Shown here in pieces: positions 6,474 through 14,632 of a stretch of DNA of 23,546 nucleotides; positions within the stretch are counted from its first letter, which is position 1; each line of letters starts with the position of its first letter. Source of the stretch: Bacillota bacterium (GTDB lineage Bacteria > Bacillota_I > Bacilli_A > RF39 > UBA660); assembly GCA_003149915.1 (NCBI GenBank), contig QAMK01000027.1, positions 1-23,546 of the forward strand, written 5' to 3'. A model generated the notes under the pieces. That model saw only the letters and a program-made list of their open reading frames with translations, was not told the DNA's origin and did not search any database. The position numbers and the translations under genes are program-made.

Positions 6474-8535
6474 GAACGGCACCTTCCATTGCTAAATAAG
6501 AATCCAAATCGTAATAAAAACCGTACTCTAAATATAGCTCGTCACCAATTTTTGCTTGTTTTACTTCTACGATATTGCCACCCAACTTGCGATAGAAGTC
6601 GATTCCTTTTTGATTATCAGAAAGACACCAAACAATCATATTGTGACATCCTTTTGAAGAGAGTTCTTTGACAACTGCTTCAAATAAAGCTGTACCGATT
6701 CCCTGTCCCACTTGAGAAGGCTTTAAATATAAACTTACTAATTCCGAGTCGTATTTAGATTCTTCCGCTTTAGGATCAAAACAAGCATACCCTAATATTT
6801 CATCTTGCCTTGCAGCAACAAAAACCAAATCTCGATATTCATCAAAACTAGCAATATAACGACTCGTCTGTTTTTCATAATCGAGTTGATTCAAATACCT
6901 AGAAGCGATAATTCGGTCATAAGCATTGCGCCATCCATCTACTTTGATATGTGCCATCTGTTCTTGATCTTTCAATTCGTTCTTTCTGATAATGTAATCA
7001 TCTTGTCTCGTCAAATCTTTTAATGCATTGTGCATTTTATAGAAAGAATCGATTAACACTTCATCATCTAAAGCAAATGTTACACGACCAACCAACTCAT
7101 CTGGGTACGGCCAACTAATCGATTGACCAACCAAAAAACGAATTCGACACGTCTTGTAGAAGAACTGCAACAAATCGCGTTCCGTCAAAATACGATGACC
7201 TTTGTACTTCATTCCTTTTAGTTCCGTAAAATCTAAAATGGCAAAAAATCCAGCATCCGGTTCCAAATTAGAAGGAAAACTTGTATACAATAACCCTGTC
7301 AAAGCATCATTCGCGTTTTCAGTTCCCAATCTAGCAGTCACTTTAAAGCGTACCATTTCACGATAGTTTTCTGGCACTGTATCAATTCCCTCTACCAAAG
7401 CATACAATAAATAATATTTTTCTAAATATCGTTTTCTTAAATCTGCAAAGTACGTTTCGTATACTTGTTTGCGGTCTAATGAAGTATTGAATGCACCTGC
7501 CAAAGCACGACCAACGATATCAGGAGCAGAATCCATTTCCTGAAAGATACGGTTAATCACTTCTCTAATGACAATTTCATCGGCAACGACAAAACCTGCT
7601 CGAAGACCAGCCATTCCGTAACTTTTAGAAAGCCCAAATAAAGAAATGGTATTGCGAAACATCCCCGGAATACTAGCCATCGGTTTGGCAATATTTTTTT
7701 GTTCAAACACTAAATCCCGATAAACCAAATCGTCTATTACAAACACACCACGCTCTAAGCACACACGTCCGATTTTCGTAAGTCGATCCGTTTCTGATTC
7801 ACCCATAACTTTTCCAGTTGGATTATTTGGATTGGCATTGACAAATGCTACCACTCTAGGAACATAACCTTTTCTTCTATGATAAACGTTTTTTAAACTG
7901 GCATTAATTTCATCGATTTTAGCAGCAAGCTTATCCGGATCCACCAAAAAATGGTCTTCCTTCGTTACCGGCAAAATCTCAACTTCTGCACCAGCCCGTT
8001 CGGCCCGAATAATAAACAAGCCATAATTCGGCCCCGGCATCAATACGACGTCACCTGGTCTAGAAATAATATTAATGATTAAATTAAACGTAATAGAAGT
8101 AGATGGCAAAAATGTCAAGTTGTGAACTGACAACCCCTTTTCATCGACATCAGAATAAGAATACGGTTCCGTATTGATAAATCCTTCCTGTTCGATGTAA
8201 TCCAAAAGGACTTTTCGAATTCGGTCATCGCCCTCTGTATAAGGATAGCGATACATCTCTTCATCCAAAGCCTTACGCATCTCGGCAATTGCTAATGGGA
8301 AAGGCTTAGAACGAATCGGGTTGCCGCCACCTAAATCGATATCTGGTATTACAGTAATGTTTTCATCCCGCACTTCGTAACCATAAAAGTCGATTGCATC
8401 CGCAATGGCTTGCACTGTCGGATTGAATTTCTCGTGATCTAGCCTTCTACCAATATCTGGTAAACCAAACCTTCTTTCTCGCAATTGTGGATTTTCTTTC
8501 AAAAAACGATCGATTGCTGCAGATTTTCGAATCAT
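6454..8535 (-). CDS. fusion: class I/II aminotransferase + GNAT acetyltransferase
   Basis: A 693-aa two-domain enzyme. Residues 1 to about 510 form a PLP fold type I aminotransferase, with NPNNPTG at 235-241, DDLVY at 268-272, and SKSYG around the PLP Schiff-base Lys304 followed by the phosphate-binding Arg. Residues about 530-675 form a GNAT domain, with GWRNAYDRIIASRYL, the acetyl-CoA loop QVGQGIGT (608-615) and FYRKLGG. The pairing implies that one amino compound is transaminated and acetylated, but the substrate cannot be read from sequence. ATG at 8535 is chosen because AGAAGGTG precedes it; a longer open frame upstream would run through the -10 element at 8555-8560. DUF4186 is the coupled downstream partner. 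Confidence 0.9.
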   Translation of the reverse strand: MIRKSAAIDRFLKENPQLRERRFGLPDIGRRLDHEKFNPTVQAIADAIDFYGYEVRDENITVIPDIDLGGGNPIRSKPFPLAIAEMRKALDEEMYRYPYTEGDDRIRKVLLDYIEQEGFINTEPYSYSDVDEKGLSVHNLTFLPSTSITFNLIINIISRPGDVVLMPGPNYGLFIIRAERAGAEVEILPVTKEDHFLVDPDKLAAKIDEINASLKNVYHRRKGYVPRVVAFVNANPNNPTGKVMGESETDRLTKIGRVCLERGVFVIDDLVYRDLVFEQKNIAKPMASIPGMFRNTISLFGLSKSYGMAGLRAGFVVADEIVIREVINRIFQEMDSAPDIVGRALAGAFNTSLDRKQVYETYFADLRKRYLEKYYLLYALVEGIDTVPENYREMVRFKVTARLGTENANDALTGLLYTSFPSNLEPDAGFFAILDFTELKGMKYKGHRILTERDLLQFFYKTCRIRFLVGQSISWPYPDELVGRVTFALDDEVLIDSFYKMHNALKDLTRQDDYIIRKNELKDQEQMAHIKVDGWRNAYDRIIASRYLNQLDYEKQTSRYIASFDEYRDLVFVAARQDEILGYACFDPKAEESKYDSELVSLYLKPSQVGQGIGTALFEAVVKELSSKGCHNMIVWCLSDNQKGIDFYRKLGGNIVEVKQAKIGDELYLEYGFYYDLDSYLAMEGAVREREED

Positions 8536-8554
8536 AAAATCACCTTCTGATTCC

Positions 8555-8563
8555 ATTATATCA
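8555..8563 (-). promoter_or_regulatory. extended -10 promoter of the aminotransferase-GNAT gene
   Basis: Minus strand TGA-TATAAT, 19 nt upstream of the chosen ATG. This argues against a start further upstream. Confidence 0.6.
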
Positions 8564-8634
8564 AAAAAATCGCCATAAAACATGACGATCAAATCAAAAA
8601 TGAATATTCAAAAAACGAACTCGATTCATTTACT

Positions 8635-9819
8635 CTATATATGTTCTTCAATTAAATTTTTTAAAGAGTCGTATTCTAATGCACCAGGTACTTTTACTTG
8701 AATCTCACCATTTCGAATAATGAACGTATTTGGATATGATGTGACACGATAAGAATCAAATGTCTTAGCATCTTGATCAAATAAAACTGGGAATGTATAT
8801 CCATGGTCCTGAATGTAAGAATGAATTTCTTCATTACTTGCATGACTCATACCGGCATCAACAATCGTCAATATCGTAACCTCATCTCCTAGTTCTTCCT
8901 GCAATCTTTGAATACTATTTAACTCTTCTTTACAAATACCGCAAGATAAAGACCAGAAGTTAAGAACGACTGTCTGAGAAGAATAATCGGATAAACGATA
9001 GGAGCTACCTTGATAATCGGATAACTGTAAATCTGGTGGAGTTGTCAATTCGGATGTACTAGAACTGCTACCACAACTAGACAATCCTCTATCATCCATG
9101 GAACAAGAATTTAACGTCTTACGAGGAATACTATCGATACCGTCATATAACAGGAAAGCTCCAATTCCAACTAATAAAACACCACCTACTTTTACTAAAT
9201 TCATCAATGCCTTTTGATACTTCTTTAACAAATTCAATGCCTCTGTCGTAAATAACCCTAATACTAAAAATGGGACAACAAAACCTAACGCATAGAACAA
9301 AACATACAAGTTTCCAATCATCGCACTGCTACCACTACTTGCCATCATAAGAACAGATGATAACGCCGGTCCAACACACGGTGTCCAAGCAAAACTAAAT
9401 AAAAATCCTAAAACAAATGCAACACCCGGATTCATCTTTTTTAAATTAATCCTGGCAGACAGCTTCCTTTCTTTCTGTAAAAATGGAATCCGTATCAAGC
9501 CAATCTGAAATAAACCCATCAAAATAATTAAAACACCACACACAATCAATAAAATATGACGAACATCTTGAAAAAACAATCCAACGGCACTAAAGGATAA
9601 CCCTAATAAGAAAAATGACATCGAAATTCCAAGAACGAAAAACAAAGTATGAAATAGTGTCGTTTTTCTTTTGTAGACGACTGTTCCATCCTCTAAAACG
9701 GTTCTAGCACTTCCAGCCAAATAACTCATATAAAGTGGAATCAACGGAATAATACACGGAGAAAAAAATGAAATAATTCCTTCTATAAAAATCGTAATAA
9801 ATTGAAATCCTTCTAACAT
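8635..9819 (-). CDS. fusion: CcdA-type membrane thiol transporter + TlpA-like thioredoxin domain
   Basis: A 394-aa membrane protein. Residues 1-226 are a six-helix CcdA/DsbD-beta domain that moves reducing equivalents across the membrane. The two functional cysteines are in SPC (Cys22) and TPC (Cys148), each with the conserved Pro. A Ser/Cys-rich linker (238-258, with Cys239 and Cys249) leads to an extracytoplasmic thioredoxin-like domain (about 262-394). That domain has the redox motif CGIC at 293-296 and the cis-proline in TSYPNTF. The fusion would pass electrons from cytoplasmic thioredoxin to an external redox partner in one polypeptide. Partners may be cysteine- or methionine-repair or disulfide systems; no cytochrome c genes are seen. 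The ribosome binding site AGGAGG is near perfect. Confidence 0.93.
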   Translation of the reverse strand: MLEGFQFITIFIEGIISFFSPCIIPLIPLYMSYLAGSARTVLEDGTVVYKRKTTLFHTLFFVLGISMSFFLLGLSFSAVGLFFQDVRHILLIVCGVLIILMGLFQIGLIRIPFLQKERKLSARINLKKMNPGVAFVLGFLFSFAWTPCVGPALSSVLMMASSGSSAMIGNLYVLFYALGFVVPFLVLGLFTTEALNLLKKYQKALMNLVKVGGVLLVGIGAFLLYDGIDSIPRKTLNSCSMDDRGLSSCGSSSSTSELTTPPDLQLSDYQGSSYRLSDYSSQTVVLNFWSLSCGICKEELNSIQRLQEELGDEVTILTIVDAGMSHASNEEIHSYIQDHGYTFPVLFDQDAKTFDSYRVTSYPNTFIIRNGEIQVKVPGALEYDSLKNLIEEHI

Positions 9820-9853
9820 GTTACCTCCTATAAAGAATATGAATTAAAATTAA

Positions 9854-9881
9854 TTTATACCAAAGAAAAACACGATTTCAA
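9854..9881 (-). promoter_or_regulatory. promoter of the CcdA-TlpA fusion
   Basis: Minus strand TTGAAA (9876-9881), 16 nt, TATAAA (9854-9859) with an extended TGG. A weak inverted repeat (ATGATTAT/ATAATCAT, about 9936-9956) lies further upstream, after the antiporter gene. Confidence 0.6.
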
Positions 9882-9972
9882 AAAATCAAAATTCGTTCTT
9901 TATTTCTGTTTTTGTATGAATTATCATACCCTAGATGATTATATCAAATAATCATATTTTATACAAACATTT

Positions 9973-10926
9973 TTAAAATAATAAATAAATATAATACAAA
10001 GCGAATATCACTAACATGACAATTGACTCTTTTTTATTGATGACCCGTTCACTTCTAGCAAAGATAAATAGAAGTGTCGACGATAAGAAAACCATACCGA
10101 TATCAATTAACCCAAATCCAGTCAATGGAATATCTCCATAAATTAAAATTGGAAGTCCTAAGACAATACAAATGTTAAAAATATTCGTACCGATAATGTT
10201 ACCGATAGCCATATCAAATTCACCTTTACTAGCACTTGTAATCGTCATAATCATTTCTGGTAAACTTGTTCCTACTACAATAACAAACATTGTAATAATT
10301 TTTTCACTAATATGCATTGCTCTAGCAATATTCTGAGCAGAATCGACAATCAAATCACTACTTAGTGCAATTAAAATAATGGAACCCAATAAAAGAAGTG
10401 CGGAAACAACAGGTGGATACTTAATTCTAACATCTTCTATATTGTTAGAATCACGACGAAATAACATTTGAACTAAATATAATACAAACATCAAAAAAAG
10501 TAGCATCAATATCAAAGCATCTGCCCTAGAAAAAGAAGATCCAGTCAAAGGATTAAAAACACGATCCAACATCAAAATAGAAAAAACAGAAGTGACAATC
10601 GATAGTAGTGGCAACTCTTTTTTAATGGTCGCATGTTTCACTCGAATTGGATGAATAAAACTTGCCAAACCGATGATTAGTAGAATATTCACGATACAAC
10701 TACCGACGACATTACCAAATGCAATGGCACCATTTCCAGCCGATACACTTTGAAATGAAATCGCAACTTCCGGAGCACAAGTTCCGAATGCAACGATTGT
10801 CAAAGCGATTAACATCTTTGGAATTTTCAATTTAAGTGCCAAAGAAGAGGCCGCATCTACTAATATATCAGAAGACTTAATAATGACAATAAAGCCAATC
10901 AACAACAAGATGATATCAAAAAACAT
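9973..10926 (-). CDS. CaCA-family sodium/calcium antiporter (YrbG type)
   Basis: A 317-aa inner-membrane antiporter exchanging Ca2+ (or another cation) for Na+ or H+. It is all hydrophobic helices in two homologous halves. Each half holds an alpha repeat with the ion-binding acidic residue: AFGTCAPE...GNVVGSCIVN in the first half and VVGTSLPE...GNIIGTNIFN in the second. Length and pattern fit YrbG-like bacterial members (about 320 aa). ATG at 10926 is preferred because AGGAAG lies eight bases before it; the ATG 33 bases upstream lies within a hairpin and lacks such a site. Its leader contains a terminator-like hairpin (10948-10971). The 153-nt gap downstream holds only the next gene's promoter and a weak inverted repeat. 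Confidence 0.93.
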   Translation of the reverse strand: MFFDIILLLIGFIVIIKSSDILVDAASSLALKLKIPKMLIALTIVAFGTCAPEVAISFQSVSAGNGAIAFGNVVGSCIVNILLIIGLASFIHPIRVKHATIKKELPLLSIVTSVFSILMLDRVFNPLTGSSFSRADALILMLLFLMFVLYLVQMLFRRDSNNIEDVRIKYPPVVSALLLLGSIILIALSSDLIVDSAQNIARAMHISEKIITMFVIVVGTSLPEMIMTITSASKGEFDMAIGNIIGTNIFNICIVLGLPILIYGDIPLTGFGLIDIGMVFLSSTLLFIFARSERVINKKESIVMLVIFALYYIYLLF

Positions 10927-10947
10927 AGCATCACTTCCTAACAAAAA

Positions 10948-10971
10948 GGTATCATACATTAATATGATACC
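10948..10971 (-). terminator. terminator-like hairpin in the antiporter leader
   Basis: Perfect 9-bp stem GGTATCATA/TATGATACC with a 6-nt loop, flanked by T tracts on the minus strand. It lies between the promoter at 10998-11027 and the antiporter ribosome binding site. It may be an attenuator, or the terminator of the upstream PPC gene. Confidence 0.65.
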
Positions 10972-10997
10972 AAAAAAGCAAAATATAATTAAGAATG

Positions 10998-11027
10998 TTT
11001 ATAAAAACTATACAGGTTATTTGTCAA
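10998..11027 (-). promoter_or_regulatory. probable antiporter promoter
   Basis: Minus strand TTGACA (11022-11027), 18 nt, TATAAA (10998-11003). It starts immediately after the stop codon of the PPC pseudogene. Confidence 0.6.
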
Positions 11028-11446
11028 CTAAAATGAAAACAAATTAAGACCAATATCAGAATCGAATTTACGATCAACTTCGCCATCTATTATATAGATA
11101 ACCATCTCACAAGTGGCACTGACAATCGCACGATTTAAATGACCTCCAAATACTGTTCCAGTTTCATCACCTGCACTCATATGTAAGTGAGAGTAAAATT
11201 CTCCATCCATCGTATTGATAGTTCCCGTTAAAGAGACGATTTCATAATCTCCTTGAAAAGAATTGGAATCATATTTTTTCTCTTTGGTTTTAAAAACTCC
11301 GACAGTAAAGTCTCCAACCGCACCTAAAGCATTAATGTTCGCTAGTTTAATTTTTCAAGTTTAGCAATATGCTCAATTTCCGTTAAAATCTCTTCACCCT
11401 TATCGATACGAGCGACAATTACTTGATTAAATTTTTTATATTCCAT
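11028..11446 (-). pseudogene. PPC/DUF296 domain protein, one frameshift
   Basis: Two frames join into one PPC (DUF296, plant and prokaryote conserved) protein of about 139 aa. The first frame starts at ATG 11446 (MEYKKFNQVIVARIDKGEE...) and stops within AAAATTAAACTAG. The second resumes at K-I-K-L-A-N-I-N-A-L-G-A-V-G-D and ends with the family hallmark HLHMSAGDETGTVFGGHL and CEMVIYIIDGE. The switch lies at a run of five A on the minus strand (11351-11355); six A would restore one frame. PPC proteins form trimers with a metal-binding His cluster (HLH...GGHL), which is intact here. A ribosome binding site (GAGG) is present. Either a recent single-base loss or a sequence error. Confidence 0.85.
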
Positions 11447-11476
11447 AGTATTTCCTCTTTCTAACTATAAATGTTC

Positions 11477-11908
11477 CTATTTTTTAAATTGAACAGTAGA
11501 TTCGTAAATCAACTCATTCTGAATACAAAATGGAATAACCTCATTCTTTAATGTGTTAGACAAAATCGAAAAATCATCCTCAGGACCAAACCACATAAAT
11601 TGTTCAATCTCATCGGAAGTGGAAAGAGTTCCTTCTAATTCTCCACGATACAAAAAGACATAAAAATCAATTTCGGTTTTTTGGTCACTGGTTGCAATCT
11701 CACGAAAATTCATAGCAGGTTCTAACTTTTCTGGATCAAAAATAGCATTATTTCCTAACTCCTCGTGACATTCACGAATTGCAGCATCTAATACACTTTC
11801 TCCTTCTTCAACAGAACCACCAATCATTTGAAAAGTAGGACGCTTTCGCGGTTTATCAATCAATAATTTTCCATCTTTAAAAAACATAGTCCCGACAACT
11901 TTTTTCAT
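11477..11908 (-). CDS. Nudix hydrolase
   Basis: A 143-aa Nudix-family hydrolase cleaving a nucleoside diphosphate linked to another group, possibly an oxidised nucleotide or capped metabolite. The Nudix box is complete: G31-x5-E37-x7-REcHEELG (45-52), with the metal-binding Glu residues present. There are no extra domains. Preceding sequence GGTMFF-like beta strands and the C-terminal helix are normal for the family. ATG follows AAGGAG, with an extended -10 promoter at 11931-11939. The substrate cannot be assigned. It lies 30 nt upstream of the PPC pseudogene on the same strand, so the two may share a transcript. Confidence 0.93.
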   Translation of the reverse strand: MKKVVGTMFFKDGKLLIDKPRKRPTFQMIGGSVEEGESVLDAAIRECHEELGNNAIFDPEKLEPAMNFREIATSDQKTEIDFYVFLYRGELEGTLSTSDEIEQFMWFGPEDDFSILSNTLKNEVIPFCIQNELIYESTVQFKK

Positions 11909-11930
11909 ATTTTGTCACTCCTTAAAAAAT

Positions 11931-11939
11931 AGTATAGCA
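11931..11939 (-). promoter_or_regulatory. extended -10 promoter of the Nudix gene
   Basis: Minus strand TGC-TATACT, about 23 nt upstream of the ATG and just after the terminator of the preceding gene. Confidence 0.5.
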
Positions 11940-11954
11940 AAAAAATAGACAAAG

Positions 11955-11978
11955 AAAAAGGACCAATGTGACGGTCCT
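11955..11978 (-). terminator. terminator of the 3-hydroxyacyl-CoA dehydrogenase-like gene
   Basis: Minus strand AGGACC-N8-GGTCCT followed by T5. The first arm begins inside the TAG stop codon (11977-11979). Confidence 0.75.
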
Positions 11979-12942
11979 ATAACTTATGATGTAACTTTAA
12001 TAATTCAATCAACATCTTATCACGATATTCTGCTAAAGATGCATCATCGTTACCGATTTCTGCTGGACGATTTTTCAAAGACGCCTCTACACCTTCTCTA
12101 GCAATTTGTGGAAATTCTTCTGGGAAATCCTTGAAATCAGCCATATCATGTAACCATAAACTGATAGAAGGATTTAAGTGCTTCATAAGACCATCAATAT
12201 GACCTTCACCACCACCAAGTTCAAATACCAAACTTGGTCCCATAATTGCCCAACGAAGACCAGGTCCAAACGTAACCGCTTTATCAGCATCTTCAATCGT
12301 ACAAACGCCGTTCATAACTAAACTTGCCACTTCCCGATACAAAGCCATTTGAATTCGGTTACAAATAAATCCCAATGCTTCCTTCTGTAACACGACCGGT
12401 TCTTTTCCAATCATCTGATAAAATTCTTTTGCTGTTTCTAATACTTCTGGACTTGTTTTTTCTCCTTTCGTTAATTCGACAAGCGGAATTAAATGTGGTG
12501 GATTATAAGGATGTGCTCCAATAAAACGTTCTGGATGTTCTGCAACGCTCGCAATTTCTGAAACGAGTAATCCAGATGTAGAAGAAGCGATAATCGTCTG
12601 TGGTGACGTATATTGTTCCATCTGTTTTGCCATCTCTTTTTTGATATCGTAATTTTCTGGTCCAGATTCTGTAATAAATTGTACGTTTTTAACAGCTTCT
12701 TCCATTGATGTTGTATAGTGAATACGATTTTCAATTTCAGTAATTTCACTTTCCGTTACAACACCATTTTTCATTAAGTTTAATAAACTTTCATGAATTC
12801 TGTTTCTTGCCAAGTTCAATTTCTCATCGGTCAAATCATACACATAAACAGTTAACTTCTTTAATGAAAAATAAAGAGCCCAACTGTAACCGATTACACC
12901 TGCTCCAACACAGGCAACACTTTGAATATCTTTTGCTTCCAT
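11977..12942 (-). CDS. 3-hydroxyacyl-CoA dehydrogenase family protein (carnitine dehydrogenase/lambda-crystallin-like)
   Basis: A 321-aa NAD-dependent dehydrogenase with the 3HCDH fold. The N-terminal Rossmann motif is GAGVIG (13-18). The core has SSTSGL (119-124) and HPYNPPHLIPLVEL (143-156) with the catalytic His. A C-terminal helical dimer domain contains FGPGLRWAIMGP, a block typical of L-carnitine dehydrogenase and lambda-crystallin (L-gulonate dehydrogenase) relatives rather than fatty-acid beta-oxidation enzymes. It therefore probably oxidises a free 3-hydroxy acid. No thiolase or acyl-CoA genes are nearby, so the pathway is unknown. Ribosome binding site GGAGG; promoter 12960-12988; single-gene transcript. 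Confidence 0.87.
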   Translation of the reverse strand: MEAKDIQSVACVGAGVIGYSWALYFSLKKLTVYVYDLTDEKLNLARNRIHESLLNLMKNGVVTESEITEIENRIHYTTSMEEAVKNVQFITESGPENYDIKKEMAKQMEQYTSPQTIIASSTSGLLVSEIASVAEHPERFIGAHPYNPPHLIPLVELTKGEKTSPEVLETAKEFYQMIGKEPVVLQKEALGFICNRIQMALYREVASLVMNGVCTIEDADKAVTFGPGLRWAIMGPSLVFELGGGEGHIDGLMKHLNPSISLWLHDMADFKDFPEEFPQIAREGVEASLKNRPAEIGNDDASLAEYRDKMLIELLKLHHKL

Positions 12943-12959
12943 ATTTTACCTCCACTATT

Positions 12960-12988
12960 ATTGTAGTGCCAAACCAAATTATGAACAA
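12960..12988 (-). promoter_or_regulatory. promoter of the 3-hydroxyacyl-CoA dehydrogenase-like gene
   Basis: Minus strand TTGTTC (12983-12988), 17 nt, TACAAT (12960-12965). Confidence 0.6.
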
Positions 12989-12989
12989 T

Positions 12990-13012
12990 AAAAAAGACAC
13001 ATCAAAAGTGTC
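12990..13012 (-). terminator. terminator of the P-loop kinase gene
   Basis: Minus strand GACAC-N7-GTGTC followed by T6, 15 nt after the stop codon. Confidence 0.8.
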
Positions 13013-13026
13013 AAGAAAGTAAACAA

Positions 13027-13533
13027 TTACGAACGTTTTTTAAGTGAATAATGGTAGGAATCGAGTGTCTTTTCATTTACGATAACGATTTTATGACGAT
13101 ACTGCTCCAAATTCTCTAATCTACTGTGATTTTTCTCTTTTTTGGCCCAACCCAACATTTGGCGAAGAGCATGTAATGTCGGTTTAACTGGTGCCTGATA
13201 CAAACCGACTTTCTGTTTCAACCATCTTACAATAATTCTACGATACAAAATATCTTTTCGTAAATCGATGTATATAATCAGATCAGCTTTCTCATATGCC
13301 TCAGAATACATCTCTTTTCCAACATTTTCCATAATCCAATCTGACTTAGAAAGAATAGATTGAAATATCGATTGAACTTCTTCTGGACTCCTTCTTCTAT
13401 CTGGTCCATGCGGATGATATTCCCAGGTGACAGAATCCAGTTCATAATACGGAATGTTTAATTCTCCAGACAATCTTTTAGCCAAAGTAGTTTTTCCACT
13501 TCCAACCGAGCCAATAATGTATATTTTAGCCAT
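13027..13533 (-). CDS. P-loop kinase-like protein (DNA topology modulation protein FlaR-like)
   Basis: A 168-aa adenylate-kinase-like P-loop protein. Walker A is GSVGSGKTT (8-16). It is followed by ELDSVTW, where small kinases hold the acidic substrate-side residue, and the strand ADLIIYIDL (85-93). The RRIIVRW helix resembles the arginine-rich lid of the family often annotated as topology modulation or FlaR-like proteins. That name is historical; the substrate is unknown. There is no membrane segment. ATG follows a GGTGGTTGTG site of moderate quality. It is divergent from the plus-strand membrane protein across a 115-nt gap rich in TATAAT-like hexamers, where I could not settle on single promoters. 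Confidence 0.82.
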   Translation of the reverse strand: MAKIYIIGSVGSGKTTLAKRLSGELNIPYYELDSVTWEYHPHGPDRRRSPEEVQSIFQSILSKSDWIMENVGKEMYSEAYEKADLIIYIDLRKDILYRRIIVRWLKQKVGLYQAPVKPTLHALRQMLGWAKKEKNHSRLENLEQYRHKIVIVNEKTLDSYHYSLKKRS

Positions 13534-13648
13534 TCACAACCACCATCAACTTTTTTATCATACAAATTCATTATACAACAAGTTATAATTTATCTTTCAA
13601 GCTTTTTAAAGACTATGTTAAAATAGAATAAAATAAAGGTGAGAAGAG

Positions 13649-14437
13649 ATGAATTATAAAGATTTTAAAATTATAAAAAATGGTCAAACGATTCAAATAA
13701 AAGACATAAACGATAAAATGGTATATTGGAGTGGAGTTTATACAAACGATGAAGCAGAAGTTTACGCAATTGGACAAAAAATAATTGATACAGCAATGAC
13801 TTTATTAGAAGAAAACAACGGAAATCTAAAGAATGCATTTTGGGCAATCGGTGAATTAGATGAAAACAATCAATTTACTCCCTATACAAAAGCGGACAAG
13901 GAAAAAGATTGTAAAAGAAAAAAAGCTATAAGAAAAACGTATACTAAAATGGCAATATTACGGTTTACAATTGATTTATTAATTTACGTACTAGTTTTAC
14001 TTTGTACAATATTCATGTTTTCAGAAAATTTGTTAACACTAATCACTTTTGAAAGTATTGTATTCTTTTTTTCTTTATTAGGTATGATAATGTCGCTATT
14101 TAAGAAAGATAATTACAGTCTAAGTGAATTTTTAAGTGAAATTTTTTTCTTAGTATGGATTATTGCTATGATTGGGAATAAAAGGTATTTACAAGGTCCT
14201 GGAGAAAAGATTATTGTAGCAGGACCAGCAAGAAGATATGTACTACCCTTGGTATTGTTTTGTAGACCACTTTCTTTGCTCATGTCAATTGCTCTAATAT
14301 CAGAACTAGACAATATGCTATGGCTCTATATAATTGTAACAGTAAAAAACATAGTTCTATTTTTCTATGATATTAAAACAAATAAAATAGTAAATACATA
14401 CCAGGAGATACCAGTCTCATTAGATGATGAAATATAA
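13649..14437 (+). CDS. hypothetical membrane protein (4-5 helices)
   Basis: A 262-aa protein I do not recognise. Residues 1-100 are a soluble, charged N-terminal domain ending in a basic stretch (CKRKKAIRK, 88-96), consistent with a cytoplasmic N-terminus. Hydrophobic segments follow at about 102-124, 128-151, 161-176, 198-220 and 223-240, with a short acidic tail. There is no signal peptide. ATG follows AAAGGTGAG at good spacing. It is the only plus-strand gene in this half of the window, stands alone, and ends in its own terminator. Base usage is somewhat more AT-rich than in the flanking metabolic genes. Confidence 0.75.
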   Translation: MNYKDFKIIKNGQTIQIKDINDKMVYWSGVYTNDEAEVYAIGQKIIDTAMTLLEENNGNLKNAFWAIGELDENNQFTPYTKADKEKDCKRKKAIRKTYTKMAILRFTIDLLIYVLVLLCTIFMFSENLLTLITFESIVFFFSLLGMIMSLFKKDNYSLSEFLSEIFFLVWIIAMIGNKRYLQGPGEKIIVAGPARRYVLPLVLFCRPLSLLMSIALISELDNMLWLYIIVTVKNIVLFFYDIKTNKIVNTYQEIPVSLDDEI

Positions 14438-14450
14438 ACAAGTACTTCAT

Positions 14451-14480
14451 AAAAATGACACCCTTTTGAGTGTCATTTTT
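14451..14480 (+). terminator. terminator of the membrane protein gene
   Basis: AAAAATGACAC (14451-14461) and GTGTCATTTTT (14470-14480) form a perfect 11-bp stem with an 8-nt loop. The T-rich end serves the plus strand and the A-rich start could act on the minus strand. Confidence 0.88.
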
Positions 14481-14499
14481 ATGTGTTTCCAAATAGAAA

Positions 14500-14529
14500 C
14501 AAAAAAGTCCAAATATAAATATTTGGACT
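14500..14529 (-). terminator. terminator of tRNA-Trp
   Basis: Minus strand AGTCCAAATA-TTTA-TATTTGGACT followed by T6, 11 nt after the tRNA 3' end. Confidence 0.9.
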
Positions 14530-14540
14530 GAATCTCATCA

Positions 14541-14614
14541 TGGCAGGGGCGGAGAGAATCGAACTCCCATCAAAAGTTTTGGAGACTCCTATGCTACCAT
14601 TATACCACGCCCCT
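14541..14614 (-). tRNA. tRNA-Trp (CCA)
   Basis: The 74-nt minus-strand sequence folds with a 7-bp acceptor (AGGGGCG/CGCCCCT) and anticodon stem GGAGT/ACTTT. The loop CTCCAAA places CCA at 34-36. The T stem is GGGAG/CTCTC, and GCCA is encoded at the 3' end. It closely resembles Bacillus tRNA-Trp. The D stem GTAT/GCAT appears to contain one A-C mismatch. It reads UGG only, in agreement with UGA being used as a stop in this window. It has its own promoter and terminator. Confidence 0.95.
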
Positions 14615-14632
14615 AAAACACGTGATAAATGA

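Noticed and set aside
12489..12749. 86-aa minus-strand open frame within the dehydrogenase gene
   Set aside because: Out-of-frame shadow of the well-supported 3-hydroxyacyl-CoA dehydrogenase-like gene.
14541..14614. tRNA-Trp as attachment site of the island
   Set aside because: The tRNA is intact but lies almost 5 kb from the island junction, and no copy of its 3' end is seen in the island.
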